Positions 62,599 through 64,000 of a stretch of DNA of 64,000 nt are shown one piece after another. The notes beneath the pieces are model-generated. The model saw only the letters and a list, made by a program, of their open reading frames with translations, searched no databases and was not told the origin of the DNA. The stretch's first letter is position 1. Every line of letters starts with the position of its first letter. Made by a program: the position numbers and the translations under genes. The stretch lies in the NCBI GenBank assembly GCA_934757275.1, contig CAKVLN010000002.1:1-64000 (forward strand), written 5' to 3'. This DNA comes from an uncultured Candidatus Melainabacteria bacterium (lineage in GTDB: Bacteria; Cyanobacteriota; Vampirovibrionia; Gastranaerophilales; Gastranaerophilaceae).

Positions 62599-64000
62599 TT
62601 AAACTTCTTTGTTTTTTGGAGCAATTGCATAGCCTAGAGCACCTAGGATTGCAGCACCACCAGCGATATAGCCAGCTAATTTTTTGTTAGGGATTTTCTT
62701 TTCTAACAAAGCTTTTACATCTTCACCGAAAGCTTTCTTCATTGCATCAGCTTTTTCACCGTTCTTTTCAACAAATTCTTTCAAGATTTGCTCTTCTGTT
62801 TTTGCTTCAGCTTTTGGTAAAGCGTTTCTAGCATCAGTGATTTTTGTTTCTACTTCTGCTAATTTTGCCTTAGCATCATTCAAAGCTTTTGTATCAACAC
62901 CAGAGGCCTTTGTTTCATAACTTACTTCTTTTGGAAGAACTTTTGATGCTTCGCTATCCAATTTTGGTAATGCTGGTGCAGCTGGAGCTTTTTCTACAGG
63001 TTTACCTTTAACACAGATTTCGCCTTTTTCGTTGAAGTAAGCGCCTTTACCATATTTACGTTTTGCATTATTTAATTCATTGTTAGTAATTTTAGTATAA
63101 GCTACGTTATCAGCTTGTGCCTTAATTGCTTTACCAGCAGCTTCATTTAATTTATTCAATCTGCCTTCTGAATCCTTGATAAGTTGTTCTAAGTTTTCTT
63201 TAGTAACATTTTTACCGTTTAACACTTTCTTTTCAGCATCAGTTAGATTCTTGATAAATTCTTGAATTTCTTTATCTTTACTCTTAGGTTCAACTGTACC
63301 ACCTGAAAGTACTTTTAAAGCATTTTCTAATCTTTCTAAGAAAGTACCGCCACCTGTCGTTGTGTCAGCAATCTTAGAATAATTGTCTAATACCTTTTTC
63401 AATGTATCATTTTTTCTAATTTCAATATTCTTCAAAGTTTGAACTTCTTTTGCGAATTTAGCACTATCTTTGGCTGGTGATGTTTTTACTTTATAACCAG
63501 TAGCTTCTTTGATATCAGCTAAAGCTTTATCAATTACTTGATTGTTATCAGCAATTTTAGTCTTTGCGTCAATATAGTTTCTATTTGGTTTGATTGAAGC
63601 GTATTTATCATAGTTTGCCATATATTCTTGTGTATAGCCTTCTAATTTTGCCTTCAAATCTTTTTGAGCTGCCTTAATTTCAGCCTCAGTACCTTTGAAA
63701 CCAGCACCTTCTAAGATTGAATTATAAATACCTTCTTGTCTTGTTTCTAAAGCTTTAATTCTATTATTAACGCCTTCCATTGCTTCTTTAGTTGCACCTT
63801 CAGCTTTTAATGTTCTAAGTTCATCAGCGGCTTTGTTCAAATCTTTAACGTTTTGACGAAGAGCTGCTAGAGGTTCTTTAGTAACTGTTTTTGTAGTAGC
63901 TTTTGCTGATTCAATAGTTTTGATTTCGTCTTGAATAGCAGCTTTTTGTTTCATTAGTTCATGGTCAGCAGCTAATTCAGGTGTTGCACCTTCTTTGTTT
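62599..64000 (-). CDS. long coiled-coil protein with C-terminal membrane helix (5' end outside window)
   Basis: Minus-strand gene that runs off the right edge: the frame stays open from the first ATG at 63954 to position 64000 (ending upstream in ...TPELAADHEL), so the N-terminus is missing. The visible 467 or so residues are highly charged, Lys/Glu/Ala rich and almost entirely coiled coil (VKDLNKAADELRTLKAEGAT, LNKLNEAAGKAIKAQADNVA). A stretch GYIAGGAAILGALGYAIA near the C-terminus is a single membrane helix followed by PKNKEV. This tail-anchor layout suggests a structural or surface protein. No family is recognised. Confidence 0.75.
   Translation of the reverse strand, partial: NKEGATPELAADHELMKQKAAIQDEIKTIESAKATTKTVTKEPLAALRQNVKDLNKAADELRTLKAEGATKEAMEGVNNRIKALETRQEGIYNSILEGAGFKGTEAEIKAAQKDLKAKLEGYTQEYMANYDKYASIKPNRNYIDAKTKIADNNQVIDKALADIKEATGYKVKTSPAKDSAKFAKEVQTLKNIEIRKNDTLKKVLDNYSKIADTTTGGGTFLERLENALKVLSGGTVEPKSKDKEIQEFIKNLTDAEKKVLNGKNVTKENLEQLIKDSEGRLNKLNEAAGKAIKAQADNVAYTKITNNELNNAKRKYGKGAYFNEKGEICVKGKPVEKAPAAPALPKLDSEASKVLPKEVSYETKASGVDTKALNDAKAKLAEVETKITDARNALPKAEAKTEEQILKEFVEKNGEKADAMKKAFGEDVKALLEKKIPNKKLAGYIAGGAAILGALGYAIAPKNKEV

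Noticed and set aside
1..64000. CRISPR arrays, transposases, integrases or prophage genes
   Set aside because: No regularly spaced identical repeats and no recognisable mobile-element protein were seen; the intergenic repeats are not regularly spaced.

Overview
The window looks like a chromosome segment of a non-photosynthetic relative of cyanobacteria, most likely a gut-type Gastranaerophilales / Melainabacteria (Vampirovibrionia) genome. The reasons are: low G+C; an RNA polymerase beta' subunit split into rpoC1 and rpoC2, with a very long insertion in rpoC2, as in Cyanobacteriota; a flagellar export cluster; LPS genes; a superoxide reductase plus ferritin pair typical of anaerobes; and no photosynthesis or respiratory genes. 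Taxonomy is inferred from gene content, not from a search.

Layout. 1-4.0 kb: oligopeptide-type ABC importer (binding protein and two permeases, no ATPases here). 4.0-4.8 kb: repeat-rich gap and a tiny gene. 4.8-11.3 kb: flagellar export gate run fliP-fliQ-fliR-flhB-(small ORF)-flhA, then a PilZ protein and a small membrane protein. 11.9-17.4 kb: trigger factor, a pseudopilin, a DUF3326-like protein, purB and a secreted matrixin-like protease. 17.6-26.5 kb: rpoB-rpoC1-rpoC2, closed by a strong terminator. 26.9-32.7 kb: lptB, an LptF/G permease, a phosphodiester-glycosidase-like protein, a degenerate PilZ-like protein, a TPR protein and a uridine-kinase-like P-loop kinase. 32.7-35.7 kb: a rearranged locus between the kinase gene and bioF. 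35.7-44.2 kb: S41 protease, secreted HExxH protein, MnmD-like tRNA methyltransferase with an FAD oxidoreductase, a large inverted repeat, dxr, rfbD, tRNA-Lys and a stand-alone TOPRIM protein. 44.3-52.1 kb: coiled-coil protein, ArnT-like glycosyltransferase, waaA and dnaE. 52.1-64.0 kb: XRE regulator, metallophosphoesterase, MBL-fold hydrolase, TPR protein, a MEMO1-AMMECR1 fusion, ferritin/superoxide reductase, a Cys-cluster protein with rlmN, a DUF115/Maf-like protein with dtd, and a coiled-coil protein running off the window.

How the parts fit: the export gate, the PilZ proteins and the Maf-like protein belong to a flagellar motility programme. lptB, lptF/G, waaA, the ArnT-like enzyme and rfbD indicate an outer membrane with LPS. 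The ferritin and superoxide reductase pair is oxygen defence for an anaerobe.

The most interesting observations are three. (1) Between the kinase gene and bioF lies a segment of about 620 bp carrying a copy of the kinase 3' tail, a diverged paralog of the resident small gene and an in-frame diverged BioF C-terminus. It is flanked by 37-nt direct repeats and reads like a second allele of the whole intergenic locus inserted beside the first. (2) Many genes have a good -10 box ending 6-8 nt before the start codon and no Shine-Dalgarno, with a -35 box at 17 nt in several cases, which predicts leaderless transcripts. (3) A composite intergenic repeat family with conserved module order recurs, and there is a separate inverted repeat of about 415 bp.
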